Of a stretch of 64,000 bases of DNA, positions 1 through 12,644 are shown piece after piece. The notes beneath the pieces were generated by a model. The model made no database searches, was not told the DNA's origin, and saw only the letters and a list, made by a program, of their open reading frames with translations. This DNA is from Cryphonectria parasitica EP155. Lineage: Eukaryota; Ascomycota; Sordariomycetes; Diaporthales; Cryphonectriaceae. The translations under genes and the position numbers were made by a program. How positions within the stretch are numbered: position 1 is the first letter of the stretch; each line of letters opens with the position of its first letter. Where the stretch lies: NCBI RefSeq assembly GCF_011745365.1, contig NW_024468910.1, positions 1,020,068 through 1,084,067 of the forward strand. The letters are read 5' to 3'.

Positions 1-1190
1 TATATTAAGTAGTTATTATTATAACAGAATGTTCAGCTGAGACTTCTATAATCAATAGAGTTTAATATTTGCTCTGAGAAGATGTTTTTGCTTAGTTGAT
101 TAAGTTTCTATTATTAAGCAACATTTATCTAGTATTCTTTCTGAACTGATTGCTATTTATTCTTTCGGAATTAATAGCAATTGCATGCTATATATTCCTG
201 TTTATTGCAGTTATAGCAAGTGATGCTGTTTCTTTTGCTATACTATTTATTAGCTGTATTAAGTTTCATGAAACTAGCATGCATAGTGCTGCTCTAAGCT
301 ATACTGCTATATTAATCGCTATTTTTGTTTTGAAGTTTCTTGCTTATATTAGCTGGAAATCTTCAAGTTTAGCTTTCTTTCTTTTTAAATTTCTTTATCT
401 GTTGTTCGTACAGATAGTTATTAATGCGGATTGCTTAGTTGGAGAATATTGTAAAGTTCTCTAGCTAATTCTGCTTAAAGATCTTATTCTTAATATTATT
501 CTTGAGTTTCTTGTAATAATGCTTCATAAGATTCTTATTTTCCTATAGAAGTCTTGTTAAGAATTGCTTGAATCTAATTATATAAGCAGAAGCTGATTTA
601 GTTTGTTTAAGATTTATAAGCTGCTAAGCTATAATGCATTCTTTATTAAAATTACTAAAGATTTTCTTAAAAGCTTTTTCAAAGCTTATAAAGAAATTGA
701 ATATATTTTTAGTACTCTGGATATGCATATCGGAATTATTCTAGTGCTCTAAGTAATTGTATAGAGAAGGTTTGTATCAGATAAGAGCATTCTTTTCGAA
801 ATGAGTTTCTGCAAGAATAATCTTCTCAGATTCTATAATGAACTGAGTTGCATAGTACAAAAAATATGCTCTGCAGTAAATAAGGAACTCATATAGTATC
901 TTCTGATTATTATTATATATAGCAGATTTGTTTATCTTATATACTTTTCTAGCATTATTAGTAACTGCAGAGATGAACTATGCCTGCTGTGCTTGCTAAG
1001 CAAGCTAAGCTTACTAGTTAGCGATAATAGCGCTCTAAGCCTGCTATTGATTGCGCAGATCCTGAATACGCTGAATAAGCTGATATACCTGATTAATCAG
1101 TTCTTTCTGAGTAGGAGCGCATGAGGATAAAGAAGTTCTCTGAGAAGCTATCGTATTCCGTATTGCTCAAGAGAATAATACTAAACCGTT
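1..1190 (-). pseudogene. gag relic of family A chromovirus
   Basis: Decayed capsid/nucleocapsid coding region. It is recognised only by base-by-base similarity to the gag region at 31,119-32,462, including the area of the CX2CX4HX4C knuckle and the glutamine-rich segment. Stops are dense in every frame and the changes are transitions, so this copy cannot make Gag. Confidence 0.7.
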
Positions 1191-1211
1191 CTTGAACAAG
1201 AGTTATCAAAA

Positions 1212-1664
1212 TGTAATAAGCACTGCAGTAATCCAAAGATTCCAAAATATACAAAGAAGTTTATGCTAACAAGAGCGGTATCAAAGTATCAAGTTCTTGA
1301 ATACAGAACTGTACAAGTTCTAATAAGCAATGCAAGTATTTACTGCTTTTGGAGCTACTTAGTATATAAGATTGAATACTTAGATTAATAATTGAAGAGC
1401 TATGTACTGAATTTATCTAATGGTAATGAATGTGTTCTTATATATTCAGCTCTTCAGTATGAATATATTGGATAGCAACATATCCGAGTTATTCTGCTAG
1501 CTCTGAATAGCACATATCCAGAGCTATCCTTCCTGATTGGTTGCATCCATAACCCTAACCCTGGGTTATGTAATCAGTGTTTTGTCAGAACGTTGGGTTC
1601 TTAACACCTGGTCCTTGTTGCTCGTAACCTGTTCCGTGACCTGCATGTTGGATGGGTCATAACA
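1212..1664 (-). repeat. 5' LTR, family A (453 bp)
   Basis: Starts TGTAATAAG and ends GGGTCATAACA on the plus strand, so in element orientation it begins TGTT and ends in CA after RIP decay. It has the same length as the LTRs at 25,518 and 32,522. It carries the family's internal telomere-like CCCTAACCCT stretch near 1,552-1,563. Confidence 0.9.
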
Positions 1665-2934
1665 ATATACCAACGAAAGTACTGCCTGAACCAGCTATTT
1701 AGAAGTGAATTTAGCATTTTGGAGTGCTTGAGTATGGATGGAGAGATGTTGAATAGCTAGGTAGCTACTTTTATATACTCTAGCTATAGGTCTTTCAGTA
1801 GTTTAGCTGATAATAGAAGAACTAGCGTACGCTTCTGAATTTCATGCTCAGCTTGCTCAGCAGCGCTATTTAACTCTTTCATATGCAGTAAAGTAATCTC
1901 CAGATCAATGCTATTATCAGCATACTATTATATATATATTATTTCATATAGCTTTCTTATAACTAAGAAGTTTGCATTCTATCTGATTTTGCAGATAAAG
2001 AAGCAATATTAGCATTATACTCAGATTTCGAATAATCTAAGCATATCAAATACTGTAGATTGTGCCTTATTAAGTATTAGAAAAGCAAATAACTTGCTAC
2101 TATACTCGTCTTTGAATATAAAAGCTTATTTTGAGCTATTCTGCACTTTATTATAATTGAGAAGATTCTAACTAATGCATTATAATAATCGAGAGCTGTA
2201 ATGTTCAGATCTTGCATATTGAATAATCTTTGTAATGTATTCTAGAGTATAGTATTTACAGTTAATTCGTTTGATTCTGTTAATTCTAATATTATAAACT
2301 GAGTAAATGAGCTCCTTTAGAGCATTGATACTCAGATATTCCAATCTTAGATGCTAAAGATGCTCTGAATTACTTCTTTCAGATGCTTTATTATATGAAG
2401 AATGAGAATGCTTATTTCTTTTTAAAGTTGAGAATATGAGAATGCTAGGTCAGCTGTATAGCAGCATAGCTGAAGCTCGAGAGTAGAAAGAGTTTGTAAA
2501 AGGAATATATTCGAAGAAAACTAAGTTGAACTCTTTATATAGATTTGCAATTACTGCATTCTATTCAAGCATTTTTAAGCGCAATATGCTATTTTTGCTA
2601 TAGTACTAGATTCGTTTCTTATATAAGAGAGCTTTAGCAATTATATTAATATGAAAGCTATCTATAACTGCTATACAGTTGAGAACTAGATTCTCAGTGC
2701 ATTTTTCTCGCTTTCTATTTAGTGCATTTTTGAAGCATTGTTTTCCGAATTCCCGTATTAGCAATAATAAGCTCTCTGCTTTTATAACTTCTGCATCTTT
2801 TAAGAAAGAAAAGATATTTAGCTTCAAGAGATTAATGCTATTAATAAGATATATAGCTTTGCAGTTATTTAGAATTATACTTTAAGAAAGAATATAAGAT
2901 ATCTGAAATAATATTAAGAAAACTGCTATACTTG
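1665..2934. other. AT-rich spacer without a supportable gene
   Basis: About 1.27 kb of strongly AT-rich, TpA-rich sequence between two family A elements in opposite orientation. Short open frames exist (for example near 2,606-2,885 on both strands), but they overlap one another, have no recognisable motif and look like chance frames in RIP-mutated DNA. Confidence 0.6.
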
Positions 2935-3395
2935 TGTTATGACCGATCCAACATGCAGATCACGAAAACAGATTACGAGTAACAAGGACCAGGTGTCAAG
3001 AACCCAACGTTCTGACAAAGCATTGATTACATAACCCAGGAGAAAAGATACAGGGATGGATCACCAGGAGCACCAGAAGCACAGCTCACCAAGCTTACCC
3101 GGATCACCGCAGTAATCCGTAGAAGCGCAGCCAGACAATGATTCATACTGAAGAGCTGAATATATAAGAACACATTCATTACTGTTAGATAAACTCAGTA
3201 CATAGCTCTTCAGTTATCAATCTAAGTATTCAGTCTCATATACTGAATAGCTTCAAAGATAATAAATACTTGCATTGCTTATTAAGAACTTGTATAGTTC
3301 CGTATTCAAGAACTTAATACTTTGATACTGCTCTTGTTAGTATAAATCCTCTTTATATACTTTGGAATCTTTAGATTGCTGCAATACTTATTATA
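2935..3395 (+). repeat. 5' LTR, family A (461 bp)
   Basis: Begins TGTTATGACC and ends with decayed TTATA (TTACA in intact copies). It is immediately followed by the family leader motif resembling TTTTGACAACTCTTGTTCAAGAA. It pairs with 10,003-10,463. Confidence 0.9.
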
Positions 3396-3455
3396 TTTTA
3401 ACAACTCTTGTTCAAGAATAGTTCAGTATTACTCTCTTAAGCAATATGGAATATA

Positions 3456-4930
3456 ATAGCTTCTCAGAGAACTTCTTCGTTCTTGCACGCTCCTATTCAG
3501 AAAGAACTAATCAACTAGATATACTAGCTTATTCAGCGCATTCAGAATCTGCATAACTAATAGCAGGCTCAGAGCGCTACTATCGCTAACTAGCAAGCTT
3601 AGCTAGCTTAATATGCTCAGCAGATGCAGTTTACTTCTGCAATTATCAGTGATGCTGAGAAAGCATATAAGATGAACAAGCTTGCTATATATAATAGCAA
3701 TCAGAAAACACTACATAAATTCCTTATCTACTGCAGAGCATACTTCTTGCATTATACAGCTTAGTTTACTATAGAATCTGAGAAAGTTATTCTTGCAGAA
3801 ACTCGTTTCGAAAAGAATGCTCTTATCTAATATAAGCCTTCTCTATATAACCATTTGAAGTATCAGAATAACTCCAATACACATACTCAGAGTATTAAGA
3901 ATATATTCGATTTCTTTGCAAGCTTTAAGAAAGCTCTTAAGAAAATCTTTAGTAATTCTAATAAAGAATATATTATAGCTTAGCAGCTTATGAATCTCAA
4001 ATAGATTAAGTTAGCTTCTACTTATACAGTTAGATTCAAGCAGCTCTTAGCAAGATTTCTATAAGAAAATAAGAATCTTATGAAGTATTACTATAAAGAA
4101 CTTAAGAATAATATTAAGAATAAGATCTCCAAGCAGAATTAGCTAAAAGACTTTGCAATATTCTTTAACTAAGCAATCTGTATTAATAACTATCTATACG
4201 AATAATAGATAAAGAAATTCAAAAAAGAAGAAAGCTAGACTTAGAGATTTCTAGCTAATACAAGCAAGAAACTCCAATACAAGAATAGCAGTTAATAGAG
4301 CAATACAGCTCAGAACAGCACTATACATGCTAATTCTATAAAACTCGATATAGCTAACAAGCAATACAGCAAAAGAAACAGCATTACTTACTACAACTGC
4401 AACAAATAGAAATATATAGCATACAATTGCTATTAATTCTAAAAGAATAAGTAGCAATCAGTTCAGAAAGAATACTAGATGAATATTACTTAGCAACAGA
4501 AACTCAATCAACTAAGCAAAAATATTCTCTTAGAGCAAGTATTAAACTCTATTAATTACGAAAGTCTCAGCTGAACATTCTGCTATAATAATAACTGCTT
4601 AATACATCTCTCGAGTAAGAAAGATTCAGAATAGTTCTCTCAGAAATCTAAGCGCTATTAGCAGATAGCAATAGCAGAGCGAGAGTATATGCTTAGTACA
4701 ACTATAAGCAGCAGCAACTTGAACTGTTCTAATATTATTAAACAAAGCATTTAAGCATTGAAGAAAGAACTTAGCAATAGCATTCTTTATCATTTCTTAT
4801 TACTTACACTAGATACTACAACTAGAGATATAAATAAGAGATAGTATTCTCTTAGCTATTGATACAAATACCTAGATAATGCTGAAAACGCTTCTCAGAT
4901 AACAGAAGAATTCAGCTAAGACAGACAATC
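3456..4930 (+). pseudogene. gag relic, family A
   Basis: Region homologous to the 447-codon gag of family B at 58,108-59,451. The expected start codon reads ATA at 3,456, as in the family A copy at 32,462. Recognisable pieces include the capsid segment around 3,700-4,200 and the nucleocapsid area around 4,300-4,460. Stops are numerous. Confidence 0.75.
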
Positions 4931-5599
4931 TAGCGATCTACCAGAGTCTCTCATAAACAACAAACTCAATAAGCTTAAAGGAAAGTTTCCCTTCAGCATT
5001 AAATAGAATAAGAAAACAATATAAATTAAATATCTCATCTATAGAATAAAGCTAAAGAAGCTCTTCACTTATATTCCCTTGCAAAATATCAAGATGCAAC
5101 AAGATAAAGATCCTCGAATTAGTCTATTTCACAGCTTATATCACAAACTAGTATAGATCTTCTGCATCTATCATAGCTGCAGAATGCATTTCTCGGAGAA
5201 GATATAACACAAATAGTTTCTCATTAGAGAATCAGAACAAATTCTTTAAGCTATTAAGAAATAAGAACTCTACTTCAGAAAAGTTCTCAATAGATAGCAC
5301 TATAATACATACATTAAGCTATCAGATGATTGCTCCAAGCAATGCATAAATAAGAAAATAAAGTAATAGCAATGCAGAACAATGCTCTGCACAATTCATA
5401 TTAATAATAAGATTTGCAACTAGCATTAATAGAAGAAAGATTAGGAATAATGATAATATGAGCAAAGGCAAGCTAAAAAGCTTGCTTAAGAAGCAGCGAA
5501 GCAAGCTCAGAAGAAGAATAAGCAGCTCTTAATAATCTCAAAAGAACAGAATTGCTTATAAAGAAACTGCAGATAATTAGACTGAAACAGTTTCTATAT

Positions 5600-8500
5600 A
5601 AAGCTTTTAGAACAGACTATACTTATATTAAGTTCAATATATACATTCAAGAATACAGATACAGCGCACTATTGAATAGTAGCGCTTAGAGAAACTTTAT
5701 ATTCTTATATATTATTAATCAAGCATAACTATAATAGAAATAAAAAAAGCAACTATACACTCTCAGCACTGTAAAAGAATAATCTATTGCATATAACCAA
5801 GGAATAATCAATAAGAAGATTAATTATCTATTTATCTTAATTCAAGAATATATAATCAAGATTTCCTTCAATATAATGAATACAGCATAGCATAAGCTAA
5901 TTATAGAATTTTCATAGCTTAAAGAGCATAATTCTCGAATCAATTGAACTACTGGCTAGATCTCATGAAAACAAGCTATATCCAGAGAAATAGTTACAAT
6001 CAATAGCATAGGATTGAAGCTAGTAATTGAAGAATACTCAGGAAAAGAAGCTTCATACAACTTCATATATACTTTCAAGTCAGCAGGGCTGGCAGTTCAA
6101 GGAGAAGGATCTAGTGATAAGCGAACCCAAACAGTGCTAGAGCGCTAACAGGTTAGCAAAACAACAGAAGCGAGGCTCTCAGTAAGTCGGTCCGCTTCGG
6201 AGCGACAAGGAAAAGCTTCAGAATGTGGATTGTGGGTTCACACAGAAACTTCGAAACCAGGCCCTCGAGCGGTTAGTCCGGCCCGGAGCGAACGCTCAAG
6301 GCTCTCAAAAACGCTACTAAAAATAACGAATGAAAAGAAGCACGCTCAACAATACTTACTATTCCTCCAGATAGCAGAAACAGCATATAAACCAGAACTA
6401 ATACTTGCAAGCATATTACAAGAATATCACAAGTTCAAGAAACTATTCCAGAGAGAATTGAATACAAAACTGTTAGAATACAGCTTATATAATTACAAGA
6501 TCCCACTATAAGAAGAAAAACAGCTCAAATTCTTCCCTATCTATAAACTAAATAAGGTATAATTAGAAGCACTTAAGAAGTATCTCAATAAGAATCTCAA
6601 AAAGAAATATATATAACTATTGCAATCACTAGCAGAATATCCTATTCTGTTTATACTCAAAAAGAATAAAAAGCTCAAACTATATATTAATTATAAATAA
6701 CTTAATAATATTATAATTAAGAACTAATATTCATTACTACTTATTAAGAAACTATAAAATAGATTGCAAGAAGTATAATAATTTATAATTCTAAATCTAA
6801 AAGAAGCTTACAATCTGATTAGAGTAAAGAAAGAAGAAGAATGGAAAACTGCTTTCAGAATATGCTACAAATACTACAAATATTTGATTATGCTCTTCGG
6901 ATTAACAAATACTTCAGCTTCATTCTAGAAAATAATCAATTACATTCTATACAAGCATCTGGATCAGTTCATCATTGCATACTTCGATAACATTCTTATT
7001 TATTCTCAGATACTAGAAGAGTATAGAAAATACGTGGAAACAGTATTGCAAACGCTTCAAGATGCAAAACTTCTTGTAGAACTCGCAAAGAATCACTTTT
7101 ATATACAAAAGGTTAACTATCTCAGATTTACAATCAAACCAGAATGTATTAAGCTATAGAAAGATAAGATAGAAGCTGTTAGAAATTAGCTAATCTCTAA
7201 GAATATTAGAGATATTAAGTTTTTTCTTGAATATATTAACTTCTATAAGCAGTTTATTAAGAACTATAGCTGAATTATACATCTTCTTACAAATCTTACT
7301 AAGAAAGATCAGCTTTTCAAATAGATCTTTAAAGCACAGAAAGCTTTCAATAAGATTATCAAGTATATTACTTCAGAACCAGTTCTATATAAAGCAAACT
7401 CTTATAAGCTCTTTGAAATTAAAACTGATATATCAGAATATACACTTGGAAAACAACTGAGTTAGCAAGATAACTAAGAGCATCTCAGAATCATAAGCAA
7501 CTTTTCGAAGAAGCTAAACAAACCAGAAATCAATTATAAAATCCCTAATCAGAAACTTATAACGATAATAAAAGCTTTCGAGAAATAGCAATACTACTTC
7601 ATCAGCATATAGCACTCAATCATAGTTCACTCGGATTACAAAAATCTAACTATATTCATAATAACTAAGATCTTAAACAAGCAATAAATCAGATAAGCAG
7701 AATTCCTCTTACAGTTTAACTTCAAAATTATATACTACAAAAGCTTGGAAAACAAATAAGCAGATGCTCTTAGCAGAAGATCAGATTATTGAAATGCAGA
7801 TTTCTCAGATATATAGAACATCTTTGCTCAAGATAAATCAGAAAATCTTATTAATGCATATAAAGAGCTAAATGCTGCTTTTAGAATCGAATTCGCAGAA
7901 AAGAATCCAGAATTAATAACTTCAGATGAATAAAACAATTATATTAAGAATATATATAGCATATCAGCGCACGGATATCAGAAAGTTAGAGCAATCTACA
8001 AATGCATAAAAAAATACTAGAGCTTATCAAGCTTTAGGAAAAGAATTGAGAACATCTTATAACAATGCAATAGCTGCAAGAAAAATAAGATAGAAAGATA
8101 CAAGCTTTATAAACTACTGTATCTCTTACTAATATCTACAACTGTTTAGCAATCCATTAATCTAAACTTTATTATTAAGCTATCTTTCTTACGAAAACTT
8201 TTAACTAAAATGTAATATAATAGCATTCTAGTAATGATTTGCAAACTGAGCAAGTATACTTACTTTCTTCTCTATAAGGAAAGCAGTATAGCAGAAGAAT
8301 TTGTATATGCATTTCTCAGAACAATTATCGCTAATTATAGCATGCTAGAAGAAGTAATTTCCAATAAAAATAGAAAGTTCAATTCAAAGTTTTGAACTTC
8401 GCTTATAAAACAACTTGAAATATACTATAGAATATCTATAGCATTTCATCCGCAAACAGATAAACAGATGAAAAGAATAAATCAGATTATTAAATAGTAT

Positions 8501-9200
8501 CTTCGATACTATATTAATCAGAAATAAAACAATTAAATTAATCTATTGCCCCTTGCATAGTTTGCTTATAATAATATAAATACAAGCATAATAAAGAAAT
8601 CACTATTCTTCATACTTTACAAATACAATCCAATAGCTTATTACAAAGTATTGCTAGAAGTAGATATAGAAGCTGCAAATAAAAAAGTTAAGAAAATTAA
8701 GAAGATTCAGAAGGAACTCTAATCAGAATTACAATTCGTTCAAGAACAAATAATACAGTATGCAAACTTCAAAAGAATTGAGAAACTAATTCTACAGAAG
8801 AGAGATAAGATCTACCTATTTCAAAAAAATATTAAAATAATCAAACTTAGCAATAAACTCAATTACAAAAAGTTGGAACTATTCAAAATCTTGCAACAGA
8901 TTTCTCCGGTTAACTACGAATTAGCATTATCTTATAGAATGAGAATATACTCGGTTTTTCATATCTTACTGCTGAAACCAGCAGCATAGGAAATACCAGC
9001 GAACAATACAGCAGAAGTAGAAAATAACGAACCAGAGTATAAGATGGAGAAGATTCTTAAGCACAGAAGCACAGACAGCACGAGAGAATACCTCATCAAA
9101 TGGAAAGATTACTCAGCAAGTGAAAATTCATAGAAACTACGGAAAAATATCAAAAACGCTCAGAAAAAAATAGCTAAGTATTGAAAAAGAAAGGAAACCA
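5600..9200 (+). pseudogene. pol relic (PR-RT-RH-IN-chromodomain), family A
   Basis: Decayed polyprotein. Near 5,640-5,700 it reads YSALLNSSA, the protease active-site region with D and G of DSG mutated to N and S. Near 6,340-6,510 is the start of RT (QYLLFLQIAET, then EYHKFKKLF), matching family B. The fingers/palm, RNase H and integrase follow in order. Near 9,016-9,180 the chromodomain persists (EVENNEPEYK, EYLIKWK). Dozens of stops interrupt it. A short GC-rich block at 6,110-6,310 within the PR-RT linker is conspicuously less mutated. Confidence 0.85.
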
Positions 9201-9204
9201 GCAC

Positions 9205-9820
9205 CTAGGATGATTGCTTCACCCCGAACCGAGATTCAGGAATCTCATTCTCCAAAAAACCAGAATAATCCACTACAGCTCTACTAGAATTAATAGAGTT
9301 CCAGTCAAACCCATCGAATAAGAAATCCTTAGCCAAAATACTCTTAGCCAATACCACCTTACGAACTAATACAGCAAGATTGCGCTCCTTCTTCTTGCAA
9401 CATTTCTGCTCATCCAGCTTATCAAGAGACTTAAGGCCTGCATTCACCATCTAAGCGCTTCGGAAAGCAAGAGATCTACGCTGAATGCGCAGACGAGCGA
9501 GACGAGCAGCGGACTCTGAGATCTTCGCGCAAGCCTCGTTAAGGACCTCCAACGCTCAGCAATAAGCTCCCTCCAGCTCCGCCTCCGCCTTCCGCTCCTT
9601 CAATTCCAGCCTCTTATCTTCTGCTATGATGTGCAAGACTAAGAAAAGGAGGGGGAATATTAGCAAGAGAGAAAGAAAAGGAGAAGGGATACTTATAAGC
9701 GGAAATAGAAACTCTACAGCTATTACAAGAACAAGCATAATGAATATACTGAGAATAATACTTTGCATTATTCATTATTTTGCATATTAAGCTCCGAGAA
9801 GCGCAAGCAGTACAAGGCAT
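9205..9820 (-). pseudogene. Relic of the antisense zinc-cluster/coiled-coil accessory gene, family A
   Basis: On the strand opposite to pol, between the chromodomain and the 3' LTR. The start MPCTACASRSLIC (9,820 downward) retains C-x2-C-x6-C, followed further on by CNSC. The downstream part (DGFDWNSINSSRAVVDYSGFL, near 9,205-9,340) matches the C-terminal part of the equivalent gene at 26,063-26,674 (SFDWNSVDVGNAVVD). The gene is broken by stops and AT drift. It shows that the accessory gene is a standing component of family A, not a one-off insertion. Confidence 0.7.
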
Positions 9821-10002
9821 AATCTTGAAACCAAACTGATTAATAGCTAGGAAAAGGCAGTTATACTATTCAGTTTTCTTAGAAAAAGATTTCTCAACTC
9901 TATTCAACATCTTAATTAGGAAAGCAAGATTATATATATAGAAAACTTGCTAGAATACTTATAAAAGATTATTAAGAATAACAACTAATAGAAGAAAGAT
10001 GA

Positions 10003-10463
10003 TGTTATAATCCATCCAACATACAGATTACGAAAACAGATCACAAGTAATAAGAACTAGATATCAAGAACCCAACGTTCTGATAAAGCATTAATTACAT
10101 AATCCAGGAGAAAAGATACAGGAATGAATTACCAGGAGTACCAGAAGCACAGCTCACCAGACTTACCCGAATCACTGCAGTAATCCGTAGAAGCGCAGCC
10201 AGACAATGATCCATACTGAAGAGCTGAATATATAAGAACACGTTTATTACCGTTAGATAGACTCAGTACATAGCTCTTCAGTTATCAATCTAAGTATTCA
10301 GTCTCATACACTGAGTAGCTTCAAAGGCAGTGAACACTTGCATCGCTTATTAAGAACTTGTACGGTTCCGTATTCAAGGACTTGATACTTCGATACCGCT
10401 CTTGTTAGCATAAACCCCCTTTGTGTACTTTGGAATCTTCGGATTGCTGCAGTGCTCATTACA
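10003..10463 (+). repeat. 3' LTR, family A (461 bp)
   Basis: Begins TGTTATAATCC and ends GCTCATTACA, followed by the ACTTG target duplication. It contains ATATATAAGA as a TATA-like box and the ACTGAAGAGCT/AGCTCTTCAGT inverted repeat found in all copies of this LTR. Confidence 0.92.
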
Positions 10464-10539
10464 ACTTGCTTGTAGCAATACTGCTTGATTAAAGAGTTAA
10501 GAGTTGAAAATAGCATTTATTTGAAAGAACTGAGAATAT

Positions 10540-11632
10540 CTTGTTTCAAGCTTAAGAAGTATTAGATCTAGTATTTTAATATTATAATTAAGAGATTCTA
10601 GCACTCAATAATGCCTGAATAGAGATTCCTATTGTTCTTTATTCTTTATAGAATTCTTTCTATTCAGCTTTGAGAAAGCTATTCAGTTCTGATAAGATCT
10701 GAACAGAGCTTTTAATAGTTTTTGCTAGTTAGCTTAAAGAGAATCTTTTTTCTTTGCTTATTAGATAGAGCTTTGAAGATTGAGTTTAGCCTAACTCCAG
10801 TATAGGCGTACTCCAGCCTTCTGCAGCTTATTAAGCTTTTTTTCTGCTCAAGCTGAAGTTAGTAAATTGAAGCAAGATTTCATTAAAGCTGTTCAATAGT
10901 CTTAATAAGCAGATTATTATTAAATGCTATAGCAAGAAGATATTGTTGCATTTTAGCTTACTCTATCTGGAAGCAAATTCTGATAGCAGCAAGAAAGTTA
11001 TTAAAGCTTTAAAATCTCTCAACTTCATTAATGCTGTAAACCCAAGCTAGATTTAGGAGATTCTAATGCTGCTAGCATCAGTTTTGGAAATCAGTGCCTT
11101 GCTTAATAGCTAGCTTAAGGTAATAGCGTTACTAAAAGCGAATAATCTGTTTCATGCTCTCTTCAGATGAACAGAGATCTTTCTTCAAGTTTCTAAGCAT
11201 CTGTTGAATCAAGAGAGACTTCTTTTCTGAATAGATATGCATATAAGAAACGAAAACTAACAGAGATACTGTTTTCTAAATTCAGTTCTACATCCTCTAT
11301 ATATTCTAATAAGCATACAACTACTTATTTTAATAAAGCTAAAAGCATTTCATCTTCTGATTGTAGAGAATAGCTTATTTCTAAATAGAAAGTAGCTTGT
11401 AATTCTCCATTATAGTATTTTTGCATTCCTTCTCAAGATTCTGAGTAAACTTGGAAAACTCGAGATCGAAGTCTTCAGATTCGAGAGAGAGCATATCTGG
11501 GCCATCCGGATCTAGGTACTCCCAAACACCCTTTCCCTTACTCTGGAACTGCAAAATGCTGTACCAGGATGGAAAGGAGTAGATATCAGTACACTTTACC
11601 GAGAGCATGAGATCGTCAGGTTCGCGCTTCAT
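10540..11632 (-). pseudogene. Copia-type gag relic
   Basis: An 83-codon open piece at 11,381-11,632 begins MKREPDDLML and contains SWYSILQFQSKGKGVWEYLDPD. This matches the N-terminal Ty1/copia Gag pattern (W..L...A...vW.yvdP). Downstream (lower coordinates) the reading continues as Copia-Gag-like text broken by stops (for example SYMHIYSEKKSLLIQQMLRNLK, then EVERF and FLAA). I see no LTRs, protease or integrase nearby, so it is a fragment. The identification rests on pattern recognition only. Confidence 0.55.
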
Positions 11633-11860
11633 CGTAGGCTTGATGAAGCATAAGTATAATTATTTGGAACAAAAGATGTATTCTGAAAGAATAAGAAGTG
11701 AATAGCTCAGTCTGTTTCGATAGATAAGAGGAAGATTAAACCCGATTCTTGCGAACCGGGCTCATAACTAAGAAGAAACGTATGAGCTGAGTACGTGAAA
11801 GTGGCTGAATGAGTATTGAGATTGAATCTATCTAATACAAAAGGAAGATCTTCTAAGTAA

Positions 11861-12367
11861 CTAAACCAGGCTCTGAGATGGTTTATGAGGAGACCAAAAC
11901 AGAGGGTTAGGGTTAAATATGCCCCATTTTTCACACCTGAGTGTTCTGTTAGATGAGAAGATTGCACGTGCAACAGTATGCGTACCACGCCGCTTAGCTC
12001 CGCCACGAACACCACTGCTTTCCCCCAATTGCAAGGTTTCTCTTTCCTCTGATGGGTAGTCATCGGCTGCCTTAGCAGAGAGCTGCTCTGCGAAAGCATG
12101 ATGAAGATGGGCAGGTCCTGCGTGGAGTTCGTTGAGCAATTTCGTCAACTTGGATTGGTTCTTGAATGCGTGTTTCAATTTTGTCGCTGTCGTTGCGGTG
12201 TAGTATGCACGCCAGACCAACTCCCCTTTACTTAGAATGATTCGCTCGATTGAACCCTCATCAGCCTGAGTTGCTTTCTTCAGCGCATTGTCTAACCCAT
12301 GCAAGTTTCGCTTTTTCCGATGCTCCCTCAACACTAATGTAACAAGTTCTGCAAGACGTGAGTCCAT
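11861..12367 (-). CDS. Hypothetical protein fragment (168 codons)
   Basis: Open frame beginning MDSRLAELVTLVLREHRKKR. It is basic in the first third, with mixed helical composition to about residue 115. The remaining third looks non-coding, because an overlapping frame (11,707-12,099) is equally plausible there. GC content is normal, unlike the RIP-mutated flanks. I recognise no domain. It could be the N-terminal exon of a truncated gene, or a chance frame. Confidence 0.3.
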   Translation of the reverse strand: MDSRLAELVTLVLREHRKKRNLHGLDNALKKATQADEGSIERIILSKGELVWRAYYTATTATKLKHAFKNQSKLTKLLNELHAGPAHLHHAFAEQLSAKAADDYPSEERETLQLGESSGVRGGAKRRGTHTVARAIFSSNRTLRCEKWGIFNPNPLFWSPHKPSQSLV

Positions 12368-12407
12368 TGAGGTTCAGGGACTTTCAAAAATGAGTGTTTG
12401 ACAAGAA

Positions 12408-12510
12408 GCTTGAAAAAACGAGGCCTGAAGAACGAGGCGGGGAAAAACGAGGGAGGCGGGGAAAACCGACGTCGGGAAAAACGAGGCCGAGAAAAACGAG
12501 GTTTGGAGAG
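12408..12510. repeat. GC-rich minisatellite (GGGGAAAAACGAGG-like units)
   Basis: Six to seven imperfect units of about 14-18 bp built on GGGAAAAACGAGG. Read on the minus strand they spell repeated (P)RFSRP/RFF peptides inside an otherwise unsupported 96-codon frame (12,334-12,624), so I treat them as repeat DNA rather than a gene. Confidence 0.65.
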
Positions 12511-12644
12511 TAGGGTTTCAAGAAGGTGCAGCACGTCTGGGGCCGAGCGCTTACGTGCCGACTCTTCATTGGGTTGTTTCTCGAACCAGCTAATATTGCC
12601 TGCAGCACTACCAAAGCTTTGCATCAGTCTATCCTAATTTGAAA

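Larger units (their letters stand above)
1..1664 (-). mobile_element. 5' end of a RIP-degraded family A chromovirus (truncated by window edge)
   Basis: This is the 5' LTR and gag end of a Ty3/gypsy element on the minus strand. Base 1 aligns with roughly base 31,258 of the better-preserved element at 25,518-32,974, and collinearity continues to the LTR end. The copy is extremely AT-rich and no gag frame survives. The rest of the element lies left of the window, so its target duplication cannot be tested. A hydrophobic reading of the plus strand near 150-464 is only the shadow of the decayed zinc-knuckle region. Confidence 0.85.
2935..10463 (+). mobile_element. Complete RIP-degraded Ty3/gypsy chromovirus, family A
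   Basis: Full-length 7.5-kb element with two 461-bp LTRs and a perfect 5-bp target duplication, ACTTG, at 2,930-2,934 and 10,464-10,468. The order is LTR, gag relic, protease-RT-RNase H-integrase-chromodomain relic, an opposite-strand accessory gene relic, LTR. Every coding region is broken by stops. Alignment by eye to the 25,518-32,974 and 52,530-59,960 elements shows almost only transitions, consistent with RIP. The protease active site reads NSS where the family B copy has DSG. Confidence 0.93.

Noticed and set aside
150..464. Hydrophobic plus-strand frame that looks like a membrane protein (also at 4,251-4,457 minus and 31,326-31,805 plus)
   Set aside because: All three are antisense readings of the same Gag zinc-knuckle region in family A elements; the hydrophobicity comes from the complement of Asn/Lys/Cys codons.
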